From: Sphingomonas aurea
Lineage (GTDB): Bacteria; Pseudomonadota; Alphaproteobacteria; Sphingomonadales; Sphingomonadaceae
Assembly: GCF_030678875.1 (NCBI RefSeq)
Contig: NZ_JAUUDS010000001.1
Span: 248,001 to 312,000, forward strand
Direction of reading: 5' to 3'
DNA: 64,000 nt
Positions 35,819 through 44,855 of this stretch are shown in pieces (position 1 is the stretch's first letter; each line of letters opens with the position of its first letter). The position numbers and the translations under genes are program-made. The notes beneath the pieces are model-generated. The model was not told the DNA's origin and ran no database searches. It saw only the letters and a list, made by a program, of their open reading frames with translations.

Positions 35819-37312
35819 ATGGCCACCCTAGCATTCCCCGCCCCCGCGACCCCCGCGGAACCCCAGCAGCTGCCCCGCAACGTCGAGGCGGAGGCCGCGA
35901 TGCTCGGCGCGATGATGATCGACAATCGCCTCGCCGACGATCTGGTCGACCGGCTGGAACCGGCGCATTTCTTCGAGCCGCTGCACGGCCGCATCTTCGC
36001 CGCGATCAAGACGCTGCGCGCCAACGACATGCTGGCGACGCCCGTCACGCTGCGCCCGATGTTCGAGGCGGACGAGGCGATGAAGGAGCTGGGCGGCCCC
36101 GCCTATCTGGCCGGACTGACCGGCTCTGGCGCGGGACTGATCGGTGCGCGCCAGTTCGCGACGCAGATCTATGACCTGGCGATGCTGCGCGCGCTGGTGA
36201 CGGTAGGCCGCACGCTGGTCGACCGGGCGATGGACACGTCCGAAGAGGTGAACCCGCGCGCGCAGATCGAGGCGGCGGAGGAGGAGCTGTACAAGGTCGC
36301 CGGCGACGGCGGTGCCGAGAACGCGACCAAGACCTTTGCCCAGGCCACGACGATGGCGGTGAAGATGGCCGAGCGCGCGCTGAACAGCGGCGGCAACCTG
36401 TCGGGCGTCACCACCGGGCTTGATTCGATCAATGCCAAGATCGGCGGCATGCACCATTCGGACCTGATGATCCTGGCCGGGCGTCCCGGCATGGGCAAGA
36501 CGTCGCTGGCGACCAACATCGCGTTCAACGCCGCGCGCCGGTGGATGCGCGACATGGCCGACGGCATCGCGCCGGCCGATTCGGTGGGGGCGAAGGTCGC
36601 GTTCTTCAGCCTGGAAATGAGCGCCGACCAGCTCGCCACGCGTATCCTGGCCGAGCAGTCGCAGATCAGCTCCGAATCGCTGCGCATGGGCAAGATCAGC
36701 CGGCAGGAGTTCGCGCAGCTGGCCGCCGCGGCCGCCGAGCTGGAGAACCTGCCGCTGTTCATCGACGATACCGGCGGCCTCAGCATCTCGGCGCTGCACA
36801 CCCGCGTCCGCCGGCTGCAGCGGCGGCACAATAACGAGATCGGCCTGGTCGTGGTCGACTATCTCCAGCTGCTGACCAGCGGCGGCAAGGGATCGAAGGA
36901 GAACCGCGTCCAGGAAATCTCCGAGATCAGCCGCGGGCTGAAAACGCTGGCCAAGGACATGAACGTGCCGGTGCTGGCGCTGTCGCAGCTGAGCCGCGCG
37001 GTCGAGAGCCGCGAGGACAAGCGCCCGATGCTGTCCGACCTGCGCGAATCGGGATCGATCGAGCAGGACGCGGACATGGTCTGGTTCGTGTTCCGCGAGG
37101 ATTACTACACCGCCGCGCGCGAGCCCAAGCGCCCGGTGGAGGGCGACGACAGCAAGGTGTTCGAGGACCACCAGAAATGGGCGACCGACATGGAGCGGGT
37201 CTATGGCCTGGCCGAGCTGATCGTCGCCAAGCAGCGCCACGGCGCAACCGGCAAGGTGGTGATGAAGTTCGACCCGACGATCACCCGCTTCTCGGACTAT
37301 GCGGGGTATTGA
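35819..37312 (+). CDS. dnaB: Replicative DNA helicase DnaB
   Basis: This 497-residue hexameric helicase unwinds DNA at the fork. The N-terminal domain holds PRNVEAEAAMLGAMMIDN. The RecA-like domain has Walker A AGRPGMGKTSLATN, Walker B LVVVDYLQLLTS, the arginine-finger region LSQLSRAVESREDKRPMLSDL, and EQDADMVWFVFRED. No intein interrupts it. A short insertion (about residues 241-255, WMRDMADGIAPADSVG) follows Walker A, as in many alphaproteobacteria. One DnaA-box-like TTATCCCCA lies at 35757-35765 in its promoter region. Confidence 0.97.
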   Translation: MATLAFPAPATPAEPQQLPRNVEAEAAMLGAMMIDNRLADDLVDRLEPAHFFEPLHGRIFAAIKTLRANDMLATPVTLRPMFEADEAMKELGGPAYLAGLTGSGAGLIGARQFATQIYDLAMLRALVTVGRTLVDRAMDTSEEVNPRAQIEAAEEELYKVAGDGGAENATKTFAQATTMAVKMAERALNSGGNLSGVTTGLDSINAKIGGMHHSDLMILAGRPGMGKTSLATNIAFNAARRWMRDMADGIAPADSVGAKVAFFSLEMSADQLATRILAEQSQISSESLRMGKISRQEFAQLAAAAAELENLPLFIDDTGGLSISALHTRVRRLQRRHNNEIGLVVVDYLQLLTSGGKGSKENRVQEISEISRGLKTLAKDMNVPVLALSQLSRAVESREDKRPMLSDLRESGSIEQDADMVWFVFREDYYTAAREPKRPVEGDDSKVFEDHQKWATDMERVYGLAELIVAKQRHGATGKVVMKFDPTITRFSDYAGY

Positions 37313-37402
37313 GGGAGAGGATCAAACTCGCCTCCCTGGTCCAGGAAGGGGAGAAGTATGGGGCGGCGGCTGCTCATGCCTTCCGATCCTTCTCCGCGAA
37401 CA

Positions 37403-37420
37403 TTCTGCTGCATTGCAGAA
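37403..37420. other. Small hairpin in the 268-bp gap after dnaB
   Basis: TTCTGC and GCAGAA pair across TGCATT. The gap 37313-37580 otherwise shows no gene. It holds the 5' region of the beta-barrel gene, including an EcfG-like element with one mismatch (GGAAC-N16-CGTC at 37492-37516). Confidence 0.35.
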
Positions 37421-37580
37421 ATATCCTCCGCATCGCCCAAACTGGGCATGCCGGCCGATCGCTTATCGGTCACACGGTGGGCGTACCGGGGGGAACCGGT
37501 GCGAACGGACATCGTCGGCCGGCCGTCATTCACAGGGAGGGGGCGGCCGGGCGGCGGTGGACACGTCAAAAGGGGTAATC

Positions 37581-38285
37581 ATGACTGTCAGTTTCTCGAC
37601 GGCGCGCGTGCTGGGCACGGGCGCGCTGGGTCTGGTCGCGCTCGCCTGCGCCGCGCCGGCTGCCGCGCAGACGACCGTGAACGATCCGGCATCGACCTTC
37701 ACCGTCGCGGTGACCGCGGGCACGCTGGGGATCGGACCGGAAGTGGGGTTCCGCTTCGCCGACCATATCGGCATCCGCGGCAACGCCACCTTCCTGGGGA
37801 TCAACGCCGACTATAGCTCCGACGACATCGACTACGACGGCAAGCTGAAGCTGAAGTCGTTCGGCGCGATGGTCGACGTCTATCCGTTCGGCGGCTCGTT
37901 CCGCGTCTCGGGCGGCGCGCGCATCAACCGCAACTATGCGCGGCTGAACGCCACGCCGAGCGGATCCTCGGTCGAGGTCGGCGACGACACCTACACCCAG
38001 GCGCAGGTCGGCACGCTGTCCGGCCGGGCCGAGGTGAAGAAGGTCGCGCCGGCGCTGACGCTCGGCTGGAGCGGATCGAACCGCCGCGGCTTCATGTTCG
38101 GGTTCGAGGCGGGCGCGCTGTTCCAGGGTTCGGTCAAGGTGCGCGACTTCACCTCGACCGGCACGCTGCAGAACAACGCCACCTTCCGCGCCAGCCTGGA
38201 AGAGGAGCGTCGCAGCCTGCAGGATGATGTCGACGATTATAAGGTCTATCCGATCGTCCAGGCCTCGATCGGGTGGCGGTTCTAA
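37581..38285 (+). CDS. Outer-membrane beta-barrel protein
   Basis: This 234-residue protein has a signal peptide ending AAPAAAQ (about residue 29). Alternating strands rich in Gly and aromatic residues follow: SFGAMVDVYPFGGSFRVSGGARIN, LGWSGSNRRGFMFGFEAGALFQG, and the C-terminal IVQASIGWRF with its aromatic end. This is the OmpW/OmpA-like eight-strand pattern of small porin-like proteins. AAGGGG precedes the ATG at 37581. A strong terminator follows. Function is not predictable. Confidence 0.85.
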   Translation: MTVSFSTARVLGTGALGLVALACAAPAAAQTTVNDPASTFTVAVTAGTLGIGPEVGFRFADHIGIRGNATFLGINADYSSDDIDYDGKLKLKSFGAMVDVYPFGGSFRVSGGARINRNYARLNATPSGSSVEVGDDTYTQAQVGTLSGRAEVKKVAPALTLGWSGSNRRGFMFGFEAGALFQGSVKVRDFTSTGTLQNNATFRASLEEERRSLQDDVDDYKVYPIVQASIGWRF

Positions 38286-38319
38286 AGCTTTCGGCTTTCA
38301 CGAGCTGAACAGGGAGGGG

Positions 38320-38359
38320 CCGGCTCTCGCGACTTCAGTGTCGCGAGGGCCGGTTCTTT
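38320..38359 (+). terminator. Rho-independent terminator of the beta-barrel gene
   Basis: A 14-bp stem (38320-38333 with 38340-38353, one wobble pair) closes the loop TTCAGT and is followed by TTCTTT. Confidence 0.8.
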
Positions 38360-38389
38360 GCGTGCCGGCCAACATGACCGAAGTTTAAC

Positions 38390-38415
38390 GGAACGCGCCG
38401 TCGCAGCCGACCGTA
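38390..38415 (+). promoter_or_regulatory. EcfG-like promoter with one mismatch
   Basis: GGAAC (38390-38394) and CGTA (38412-38415) are spaced by 17 bases. The last base differs from CGTT. It is 37 bp before the glycine-zipper gene start. Confidence 0.5.
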
Positions 38416-38451
38416 TCTCGTCCGTCGGACATGGTGTTCGTGGAGGTCGAT

Positions 38452-38670
38452 ATGCGCTTCGTTTCCCTGCTCGCCCTGCCATTGCTCGTCGCGACCGCCT
38501 CGCCGGTGCTGGCCAAGGGCTGCATCCGCGGTGCGGCGGCCGGCGCGGTGGGTGGACACATGGTCGGCAAGGGGCACGCGATGCTCGGCGCGGCGGCGGG
38601 CTGCGCGATCGCACACCACCATTATGCCAAGCAGGCGCGCGCGCAGAAGGCCGCGGCCCGCGCGCACTGA
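38452..38670 (+). CDS. Small exported glycine-zipper protein
   Basis: From the ATG at 38452 (GGAGG upstream) this encodes 72 residues. The signal peptide is MRFVSLLALPLLVATASPVLA. A glycine-zipper stretch GAAAGAVGGHMVGKGHAMLG and a basic, His/Ala-rich tail follow. Such proteins insert into or brace the envelope. The EcfG-like promoter suggests stress induction. A longer start at 38431 is possible but lacks a signal-peptide-like beginning. Confidence 0.75.
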   Translation: MRFVSLLALPLLVATASPVLAKGCIRGAAAGAVGGHMVGKGHAMLGAAAGCAIAHHHYAKQARAQKAAARAH

Positions 38671-38699
38671 CGATAGCGCACGCGGGGCAAGGGTGACGG

Positions 38700-39458
38700 T
38701 CAGAAGACCGGGTCTTCGCCCGGCTGCACCGGCTGGTGGATGCCGCATTCCACCTTGTCCCAGCCGCGCCAGCGACCGGCACGGGGATCCTCGCCAGGAC
38801 GCACCTTGCTGGTGCACGGCGCGCAGCCGATCGAGAGATAGCCCTGCGCCTCCAGCGGGTGGCGGGGCAGGTCGTGCTCCTCGAAATAGGCGTCGAGATC
38901 GGCCTTCTTCCAGTCGGCGAGCGGGTTGATCTTCAGCCGGCCCTCATCCTCCTCGAAACGGGGCAGGGCGAGGCGGGTGCCGGACTGGAAGCCCTTGCGG
39001 CCCGAGATCCAGGCGTCGAACGGGGCGAGCGCGCGGCGCAGCGGCTCGACCTTGCGGATCTCGCAGCAGCCGTCGGGGTCGTAGGACCAGCGCAGCCCGG
39101 TTTTGTCCTTCGCCGCCAGCACGCGCGGGTCCGGACGGAAGACGCGCAGGTCGGTCAGGCCGAGCCGCTCCGACAACTCATCCCGGTAAGCAAGAGTCTC
39201 GCCGAACATCTTCTGCGTGTTGGTGAAAATGACCGGCACATCCGGGTCGATCGTCGCCACCATGTGGAGAAGGACGGCGGACTCGGCACCGTAGGACGAG
39301 ACCGAGGCGATGCGGCCGGCGAGTTCGCCGGTCAGCAGCTCGCGCAGCATATCGGGTGCGGATACACCATCGAACCGCGCCTGCATCGCGGCGGCATCGG
39401 CGGCGGTGAAGGCGGGGGCGGTGTCGATCGTATCGAGGATGCGGGCGGGCTCACCCAT
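38700..39458 (-). CDS. cysH: Adenylyl-sulfate (APS) / PAPS reductase
   Basis: This 252-residue enzyme reduces activated sulfate to sulfite. The nucleotide region SSYGAESAVLLHMVATIDP and FTNTQKMFGETLAYRDEL are typical. The paired Cys in DGCCEIRKVEPL, with CAPCTSKVRPGED, form the 4Fe-4S site of the APS-using type; this favours APS over PAPS. The catalytic Cys is in ECGIHQP near the C-terminus. It overlaps the DUF934 gene by 8 bp and is the last gene of the cobA-DUF2849-cysI-DUF934-cysH operon. Confidence 0.94.
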   Translation of the reverse strand: MGEPARILDTIDTAPAFTAADAAAMQARFDGVSAPDMLRELLTGELAGRIASVSSYGAESAVLLHMVATIDPDVPVIFTNTQKMFGETLAYRDELSERLGLTDLRVFRPDPRVLAAKDKTGLRWSYDPDGCCEIRKVEPLRRALAPFDAWISGRKGFQSGTRLALPRFEEDEGRLKINPLADWKKADLDAYFEEHDLPRHPLEAQGYLSIGCAPCTSKVRPGEDPRAGRWRGWDKVECGIHQPVQPGEDPVF

Positions 39459-39885
39459 GGCGCAGTTTCCAGACGGGAACGGCGGCGTCGGCCGCCGCCT
39501 GATAGCGATAATCGTAGCGTTCGAGGCTGCGGCGGAGCGCATCGCCGTCGATCTCCGCCTGGGGCGCGAAGCTGTCGAAGCCGCAGCGGCGCATCAGCGG
39601 CAACTGGTCGACGAGCACGTCGCCCTGTGCGCGCAGCTCGCCACTGTAGCCCGCCTCGCGCAGGATACGGCCGGCGGAATAGCTGCGGCCGTCGCGGAAC
39701 GTCGGGAAGCTGACCTCGACCAGCGCGAGCCGGTCGAGATGGGGGAGGAGCGCGCGGGCGTCCTCGCCCGCCTCCAGCCGGACGGCGGTGGCGTTGGTCT
39801 GTTCCGCGAGGAACGCGTCGAGGGTGACGGCGGGCTCGTCATGGGCCGGGTCGTCGCGGAAGCGGAGAAGGGCGTCAGCGGTCAT
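39451..39885 (-). CDS. DUF934 sulfur-assimilation accessory protein
   Basis: This 144-residue protein carries DRLALVEVSFPTFRDGRSYS and LREAGYSGELRAQGDVLVDQ, then MRRCGFDSF, the core of the DUF934 family. The family is almost always found between sulfite reductase and cysH in alphaproteobacteria, as here, and is presumed to help electron delivery or assembly. The ATG at 39885 starts the conserved part. Confidence 0.93.
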   Translation of the reverse strand: MTADALLRFRDDPAHDEPAVTLDAFLAEQTNATAVRLEAGEDARALLPHLDRLALVEVSFPTFRDGRSYSAGRILREAGYSGELRAQGDVLVDQLPLMRRCGFDSFAPQAEIDGDALRRSLERYDYRYQAAADAAVPVWKLRHG

Positions 39886-39898
39886 GGCGGAACCTGCT

Positions 39899-40063
39899 CC
39901 CCTCCCTGTCAGGGAGGGGCTGGGGGTGGGTGGCGTGGAGCGATACGGCGGCGGCAGGCGTGCGGGCGGCCGTATCACCCGGCCGCGACCCACCCCCGAC
40001 CCCTCCCTGAAAGGGAGGGGAGAACGTTGGCGCCCCTCCCTGAAAGGGAGGGGAGAACGTTGG
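39899..40063. repeat. CCCCTCCCTG-type palindromic element with a 31-bp direct repeat
   Basis: Outer hairpins CCCCTCCCTGTCAGGGAGGGG and CCCCTCCCTGAAAGGGAGGGG enclose a 60-bp core whose flanks (GGGGGTGGG/CCCACCCCC) also pair. The right hairpin with its tail is duplicated exactly (40000-40030 and 40033-40063). It sits inside the cys operon between cysI and the DUF934 gene. Confidence 0.75.
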
Positions 40064-40064
40064 A

Positions 40065-41687
40065 TCACCCATAGATCGCCTCCTTGAACGGCTGCATCCC
40101 GATCCGGCGATAGGTGTCGAGGAAGCGCTCGCCCTCGGCGCGGTGGGCGACGTAGGTGTCGGTGACGCGCTCGATCGCGTCGACGACGCCGTCCTCGTCG
40201 AAGCCGGGCCCGGTGATCTTGCCGAGCGACACGTCCTCCGCGCCCGAACCGCCGAGCGACAGCTGGTAGTTCTCGGTGCCCTTCTTGTCGACGCCGAGGA
40301 TGCCGATATGGCCGGCATGGTGGTGGCCGCAGGCGTTGATGCAGCCCGAGATCTTGACCTTCAGCTCACCCAGATCGCGCTGTTTCGGCGCGAGGCGGAC
40401 GGCGAGCTTCTGCGCCAGCGGGATCGAGCGGGCATTGGCCAGGCTGCAATAGTCGAGCCCGGGGCAGGCGATGATGTCGGTGACGAGGTCCAGGTTCGCC
40501 TCGGCCAGACCGGCCTCGGCCAAGGCCTGCCACACCGCGGGCAGGTCGCGCTCGGCAACATGCGGCAGGACGATGTTCTGCGCGTGGGTGACGCGCAGCT
40601 CGTCGTGCGAGTAGCGCTGGGCCAGGTCGGCCATCAGGTCGATCTGGTCAGCGGTGGCGTCGCCGGGGATGCCGCCGACCGGCTTCAGGCTGACCGTGAC
40701 GATCGCGTGGCCGGGCGCCTGATGGGCGCGGACGTTCTGGTCGAGCCAGACGGCGAAGTCGGGATCGCTGCGGTCGAGGGCGACCGGCGCGGCGTCCAGC
40801 GCGGGAGGCGCGAACATCGCGGTGATGCGGGCCAGCTCGGCGGCGGGCGGGTCGATGCCGAGCGCCTTGACGAGCGCGAACTCCTCCTCGACCTGGCGGC
40901 GATAGTCGTCGGCGCCGATCTCATGGACCAGGATCTTGATCCGCGCCTTGTACATATTGTCGCGCCGGCCATAGCGATTGTAGACACGTAGACAGGCTTC
41001 AAGATAGCTCATCAGGTCGTCGGCGGTGACGAAGTCGCGGATCAGCGGCGCGATCATCGGGGTGCGGCCCATGCCGCCGCCGACGAAGATCTGGCCGCCG
41101 AGCACGCCGTCTCGCTCGACCAGCCGAATGCCGATATCGTGGAGGCGCATCGCGGCGCGGTCCTCGTCGGCGGCAATCACGCAGATCTTGAACTTGCGCG
41201 GCAGGTAGCTGAATTCCGGGTGGAAGGTGCTCCACTGACGGATCAGCTCGGCCCAGGGACGCGGGTCGGCGACCTCGTCGGCGGCGGCGCCGGCGAACTG
41301 GTCGGACGAGATGTTGCGGATGCAATTGCCGCTGGTCTGGATGGCGTGCATCTCGACCGTCGCCAATTCTGCAAGGATATCAGGCGTATCCTCCAGCTTG
41401 ATCCAGTTGAACTGGAGGTTCTGGCGGGTGGTGAAGTGGCCGTAGCCACGATCGTACTTGCGCGCGATATGGCCGAGCATCCGCATCTGCCGGCTGTCGA
41501 GCGTGCCATAGGGCACCGCGACGCGCAGCATGTACGCGTGCAGCTGGAGATAGAGGCCGTTCATCAGCCGCAGCGGCTTGAATTGATCCTCGGTCAGTTG
41601 GCCCGACAGGCGGCGGGCGACCTGGTCGCGGAACTCCTCGACACGGGCATCGACGATCGACTGGTCGTACTGGTCGTACTTATACAT
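40065..41687 (-). CDS. cysI: Ferredoxin-type sulfite reductase hemoprotein
   Basis: This 540-residue siroheme/4Fe-4S enzyme reduces sulfite to sulfide. The nitrite/sulfite reductase repeats are clear: YGHFTTRQNLQFNWIKLED and QTSGNCIRNISSD in the first half. The cluster cysteines lie in ACPGLDYCSLANA and SGCINACGHHHAG in the second. It starts at the ATG at 41687, which gives the normal MYKYDQYDQSIVDAR. It is flanked on both sides by palindromic repeats within the operon. Confidence 0.95.
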   Translation of the reverse strand: MYKYDQYDQSIVDARVEEFRDQVARRLSGQLTEDQFKPLRLMNGLYLQLHAYMLRVAVPYGTLDSRQMRMLGHIARKYDRGYGHFTTRQNLQFNWIKLEDTPDILAELATVEMHAIQTSGNCIRNISSDQFAGAAADEVADPRPWAELIRQWSTFHPEFSYLPRKFKICVIAADEDRAAMRLHDIGIRLVERDGVLGGQIFVGGGMGRTPMIAPLIRDFVTADDLMSYLEACLRVYNRYGRRDNMYKARIKILVHEIGADDYRRQVEEEFALVKALGIDPPAAELARITAMFAPPALDAAPVALDRSDPDFAVWLDQNVRAHQAPGHAIVTVSLKPVGGIPGDATADQIDLMADLAQRYSHDELRVTHAQNIVLPHVAERDLPAVWQALAEAGLAEANLDLVTDIIACPGLDYCSLANARSIPLAQKLAVRLAPKQRDLGELKVKISGCINACGHHHAGHIGILGVDKKGTENYQLSLGGSGAEDVSLGKITGPGFDEDGVVDAIERVTDTYVAHRAEGERFLDTYRRIGMQPFKEAIYG

Positions 41688-41700
41688 GGCTCTTCCTAAA

Positions 41701-41818
41701 TCCTCCCCTGCAAGGGGAGGGGGACCAGCGAAGCTGGTGGAGGGGTGTCGCCGATCGCGGACCGGGGACACCCCTCCGTCAGCACGATGTGCTGCCACCT
41801 CCCCTGCAAGGGGAGGAG
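41701..41818. repeat. TCCTCCCCTGCAAGGGGAGG-type palindromic element
   Basis: Two copies of the hairpin CCTCCCCTGCAAGGGGAGG bound a 118-bp element whose inner GGAGGGGTGTC and its complement also pair. It separates the DUF2849 gene from cysI. It is related in style, but not in sequence, to the 39.9 kb element. Confidence 0.75.
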
Positions 41819-41829
41819 CGAGCGGCCAT

Positions 41830-42126
41830 TCATATGACCCAGCTGCCCGCCTGCGGGTCGGCGGGCTTCAGTGTCAGGTCGGCGCGCACGGTGGGGCCGA
41901 GCGCGCGGATGCGGTCCTTGATGTGGGCGGGGCGGGGGCCGTCGGCGGTCAGGCTCGCCTCGATCACGTAAGGCACGTTGACGCGACGCGCGCCCTCCTC
42001 GGCACGGGCGATCGCCTCGCCCTGGTCGCCGACGTCGGTGGCGTCCTCGATGTGGCGGGACCAGCCGTTGCCGGTCCACCAGGTGACGTCGCCCGAGGCG
42101 AGATCGTTGCCGGTCAGGATCTTCAT
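41830..42126 (-). CDS. DUF2849 domain protein of the sulfate assimilation operon
   Basis: This encodes 98 residues: MKILTGNDLASGDVTWWTGN, SRHIEDATDVGDQGEA and VPYVIEASLTADGPRPAHIK. The family occurs beside cysI/cobA in alphaproteobacteria; function is unknown. Its ATG overlaps the stop of cobA (ATGA), showing translational coupling. Confidence 0.92.
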   Translation of the reverse strand: MKILTGNDLASGDVTWWTGNGWSRHIEDATDVGDQGEAIARAEEGARRVNVPYVIEASLTADGPRPAHIKDRIRALGPTVRADLTLKPADPQAGSWVI

Positions 42127-42914
42127 GCTGCCATACCCTCTGCGACGCGTGCCCAGCGGCCCAGCTTGTCCTCGGCATCCGAGAGGGTGACGACCTCACC
42201 GACGACGATGATCGCGGGGCTGCCGACCTTCTCGCGATCGACCATCGCGCCGAGATCGGCGAGGAGCGTGCGGATCGCGCGATGACCCTCCAGCGTGCCG
42301 CGCTCCAGCACCGCGACCGGCATGTCGGGAGCGACGCCGTCGGCCATCAGCTTGTCGGCGATCGCGGCGGCGGTGGCGACGCCCATGTAGATGACGAGCG
42401 TGCGGCCCTGCCCGGCAAGGCCGGACCAGTCCTGCTCGGACAGGCCCTTGCACTGGCCGGCGACGAACGAGACGGCCGAGCTGTGGTCGCGGTGGGTGAG
42501 GGGTAGCATCGCCTCTGCCGCGCAGCCGAGCGCGGCCGACACGCCGGGGATCACCTCGACCGGCAGGCCGGCGGCGCGCACCGCCTCCACCTCTTCCCCG
42601 CCACGGCCGAAGATGAACGGGTCGCCGCCCTTCAGCCGGACGACGACCGCGCCGGTGCGGACATGCGCGACGATCAGCGCATTGATCGCCTCCTGCGGCA
42701 GGGTGTGGCGCGCGCGGCGCTTGGCGACCGAAATGCGCTGCGCCGTGGCGGGCGCGAGGTCGAGGACGCGCGGGTCGATCAGGCCGTCATGCACGACGAT
42801 GTCGGCGCCGCGCAGCGCCTCCACCGCGCGGACGGTGAGAAGGCCGGGGTCGCCGGGGCCGGCACCGACCAGGATGACCCGGCCGCGGGCTGTGGGATCG
42901 AGTAACGTCGCCAT
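42123..42914 (-). CDS. cobA: Uroporphyrinogen-III C-methyltransferase
   Basis: This 263-residue SAM-dependent enzyme makes precorrin-2, the precursor of siroheme for CysI and of cobalamin. Family motifs are VILVGAGPGDPGLLTVRAVEAL, VRLKGGDPFIFGRGGEE and GVSAALGCAAEAMLPLTHRD. It is the single-domain SUMT form, without the CysG dehydrogenase/chelatase part. It is the first gene of the cys operon, so siroheme supply and use are co-expressed. Confidence 0.95.
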   Translation of the reverse strand: MATLLDPTARGRVILVGAGPGDPGLLTVRAVEALRGADIVVHDGLIDPRVLDLAPATAQRISVAKRRARHTLPQEAINALIVAHVRTGAVVVRLKGGDPFIFGRGGEEVEAVRAAGLPVEVIPGVSAALGCAAEAMLPLTHRDHSSAVSFVAGQCKGLSEQDWSGLAGQGRTLVIYMGVATAAAIADKLMADGVAPDMPVAVLERGTLEGHRAIRTLLADLGAMVDREKVGSPAIIVVGEVVTLSDAEDKLGRWARVAEGMAA

Positions 42915-43042
42915 GATCGCCAGATGGGCGCGGGGGCCGGGCGGCGAAAGCCACATCTGCTTGGGGATCGGCTAGTCCTGCTTTCGCCGGCGCGATGGCG
43001 GGCGTAGGGAAGGAACATAACCGCTTCGATCCAAGGACATCC

Positions 43043-44842
43043 ATGCGCCACATCCTGCTCGCCGCCCTGATGATCGCCACCGCCGCGCCGGCGCTCGGCC
43101 AGGCGCTGCCGCCCCCCGTGCCGGTGCCGGGCGACGGGCCGGAGGATGCGAAGCTGAAGCGGCTGTTCTACGACAGCGACGAGCGCGACCTGGCGCTCGA
43201 CCCGATCAGCGCGATCTTTCGCGGCGACATGCGCTACGCCGACCAGTTCGGCGAATATCTGACCGACGCGCGCACCGCCCAGAACAAGCGCAACGTCGAG
43301 GCCGACCTGGCCGCGCTGAAGGCGATCGATCGCGCCAAGCTGACCCATGTCGACCAGATCGCGTACGACGTGTTCCGCAACCAGGCCGAGATCAACCTGC
43401 GGGGCTTTGCGCCCAACATCCTGGCGGTGACGCGGCTGTTGCCGATGAACCATTTCGGCGGCTTCCAGACCTTCTATCCCGACTTCGCCAGCGGCAAGGG
43501 CGGGGCGCCGTTCAAGACGGTGGCGGACTATCGCAACAACCTGAAGCGCAATGCCGGCTATGCCGCGCTCTACGACCGGGCGATCGCGCTGATGCGCGAG
43601 GGGATGGCGAAGGGCGTGGTGCAGCCCAAGCTGGTCGTCACCAACATGATCGCGCAGTTCGACGCGCTGATCGACCAGGGCGTGGAGGGATCGGTCTTCT
43701 ACGCGCCGGTCACCATGTTCCCCGACACGGTGCCCGCCGCCGATCGGCCGGCGCTGACCGCCGCCTACGGCGCGCAGGTGCGTGACGTCATCATCCCGGC
43801 GCACCGCAAGATGCGCGATTTCCTGAAGACCGAGTATCTGCCCAAGGCGCGCGACACGGTCGGCCTGTCGGCGCTGCCCGGTGGTGCGGCGCTGTACGAT
43901 TACGACATCGAGGCGAGCACCACCCTGCCGCTCAAGGCCGATGCCGTGCACCGGCTGGGCCTGTCCGAGGTGGCGCGGATCACGCGCGAGATGGAGGCGC
44001 AGAAGGCGGCAGTCGGCTTCAAGGGGACGCTGGCGCAGTTCTTCGACTATCTGCGCACCGACACCCGCTTCCAGCCCAAGAGCGCGGCGGAGCTGCGCGC
44101 GGGCTATGAGGCGATCGGCAAGCGGATCGACCAGCGCATCGCCACGCAATTCTCGCTGATCCCCAAATCGCCGCTGGAGATCCGCCCGGTGCCGGACTTC
44201 CGCGCCAAGACCGATGCCGGCGGATCGTACCAGCAGGGTACGCCCGATGGCTCGCGGCCCGGCATCTTCTACTACAACACCTATGACCTGCCGACCCGCT
44301 ACACCTGGGGCATGGAAACCCTGTACCTGCACGAGGCGGTGCCGGGGCATCATTTCCAGATCAGCCTGGCGCAGGAGAATGCGGCGCTGCCCGCCTTCAT
44401 GCGCTTCGGCGGCAATACCGCCTATGTCGAAGGGTGGGCGCTGTATGCCGAGACGCTGTGGAAGCCGCTGGGCATGGAGACCGATCCGTACCAGCGGATG
44501 GGCGGCCTGTCCGACGAGATGCTGCGTGCGATGCGGCTGGTCGTCGACACCGGCATCCACGCCAAGGGTTGGACCCGCGACCAGGCGATCGCGTACATGC
44601 TGGCCAACTCGCCGATGGGCAGGACCGACGCCACCGCCGAGGTGGAGCGATACATCGCCATTCCGGGGCAGGCGCTGGCGTACAAGATCGGCCAGCTGAC
44701 CATCCTGAAGCTGAAGGCGGAGGCGCAGGCGAAACAGGGCGCGAAGTTCGACCCGCGCGCCTTCCACGCCGAGGTGCTGGACACGGGGTCGCTGCCGATG
44801 CCGGTGCTGGAGAAGAAGCTGCGGGACTGGATGGTGAAGTAG
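43043..44842 (+). CDS. DUF885 family secreted zinc-peptidase-like protein
   Basis: This 599-residue protein has a signal peptide ending APALGQA (about residue 20). The DUF885 region shows the zinc motif HEAVPGHHFQ at about 432-441, then AYVEGWALYAETL with the third ligand Glu, and AYKIGQLTILKLK near the end. The family is structurally related to M32-like carboxypeptidases; bacterial members are mostly uncharacterised. AAGGA precedes the ATG at 43043. It is divergent from cobA. Confidence 0.9.
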   Translation: MRHILLAALMIATAAPALGQALPPPVPVPGDGPEDAKLKRLFYDSDERDLALDPISAIFRGDMRYADQFGEYLTDARTAQNKRNVEADLAALKAIDRAKLTHVDQIAYDVFRNQAEINLRGFAPNILAVTRLLPMNHFGGFQTFYPDFASGKGGAPFKTVADYRNNLKRNAGYAALYDRAIALMREGMAKGVVQPKLVVTNMIAQFDALIDQGVEGSVFYAPVTMFPDTVPAADRPALTAAYGAQVRDVIIPAHRKMRDFLKTEYLPKARDTVGLSALPGGAALYDYDIEASTTLPLKADAVHRLGLSEVARITREMEAQKAAVGFKGTLAQFFDYLRTDTRFQPKSAAELRAGYEAIGKRIDQRIATQFSLIPKSPLEIRPVPDFRAKTDAGGSYQQGTPDGSRPGIFYYNTYDLPTRYTWGMETLYLHEAVPGHHFQISLAQENAALPAFMRFGGNTAYVEGWALYAETLWKPLGMETDPYQRMGGLSDEMLRAMRLVVDTGIHAKGWTRDQAIAYMLANSPMGRTDATAEVERYIAIPGQALAYKIGQLTILKLKAEAQAKQGAKFDPRAFHAEVLDTGSLPMPVLEKKLRDWMVK

Positions 44843-44855
44843 GGAAGGCTGCTCT

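Noticed and set aside
39899..41818. CRISPR array from the repeated GGGGAGGGG-type units
   Set aside because: Units are palindromic pairs with no regular spacers, and no cas genes are present.
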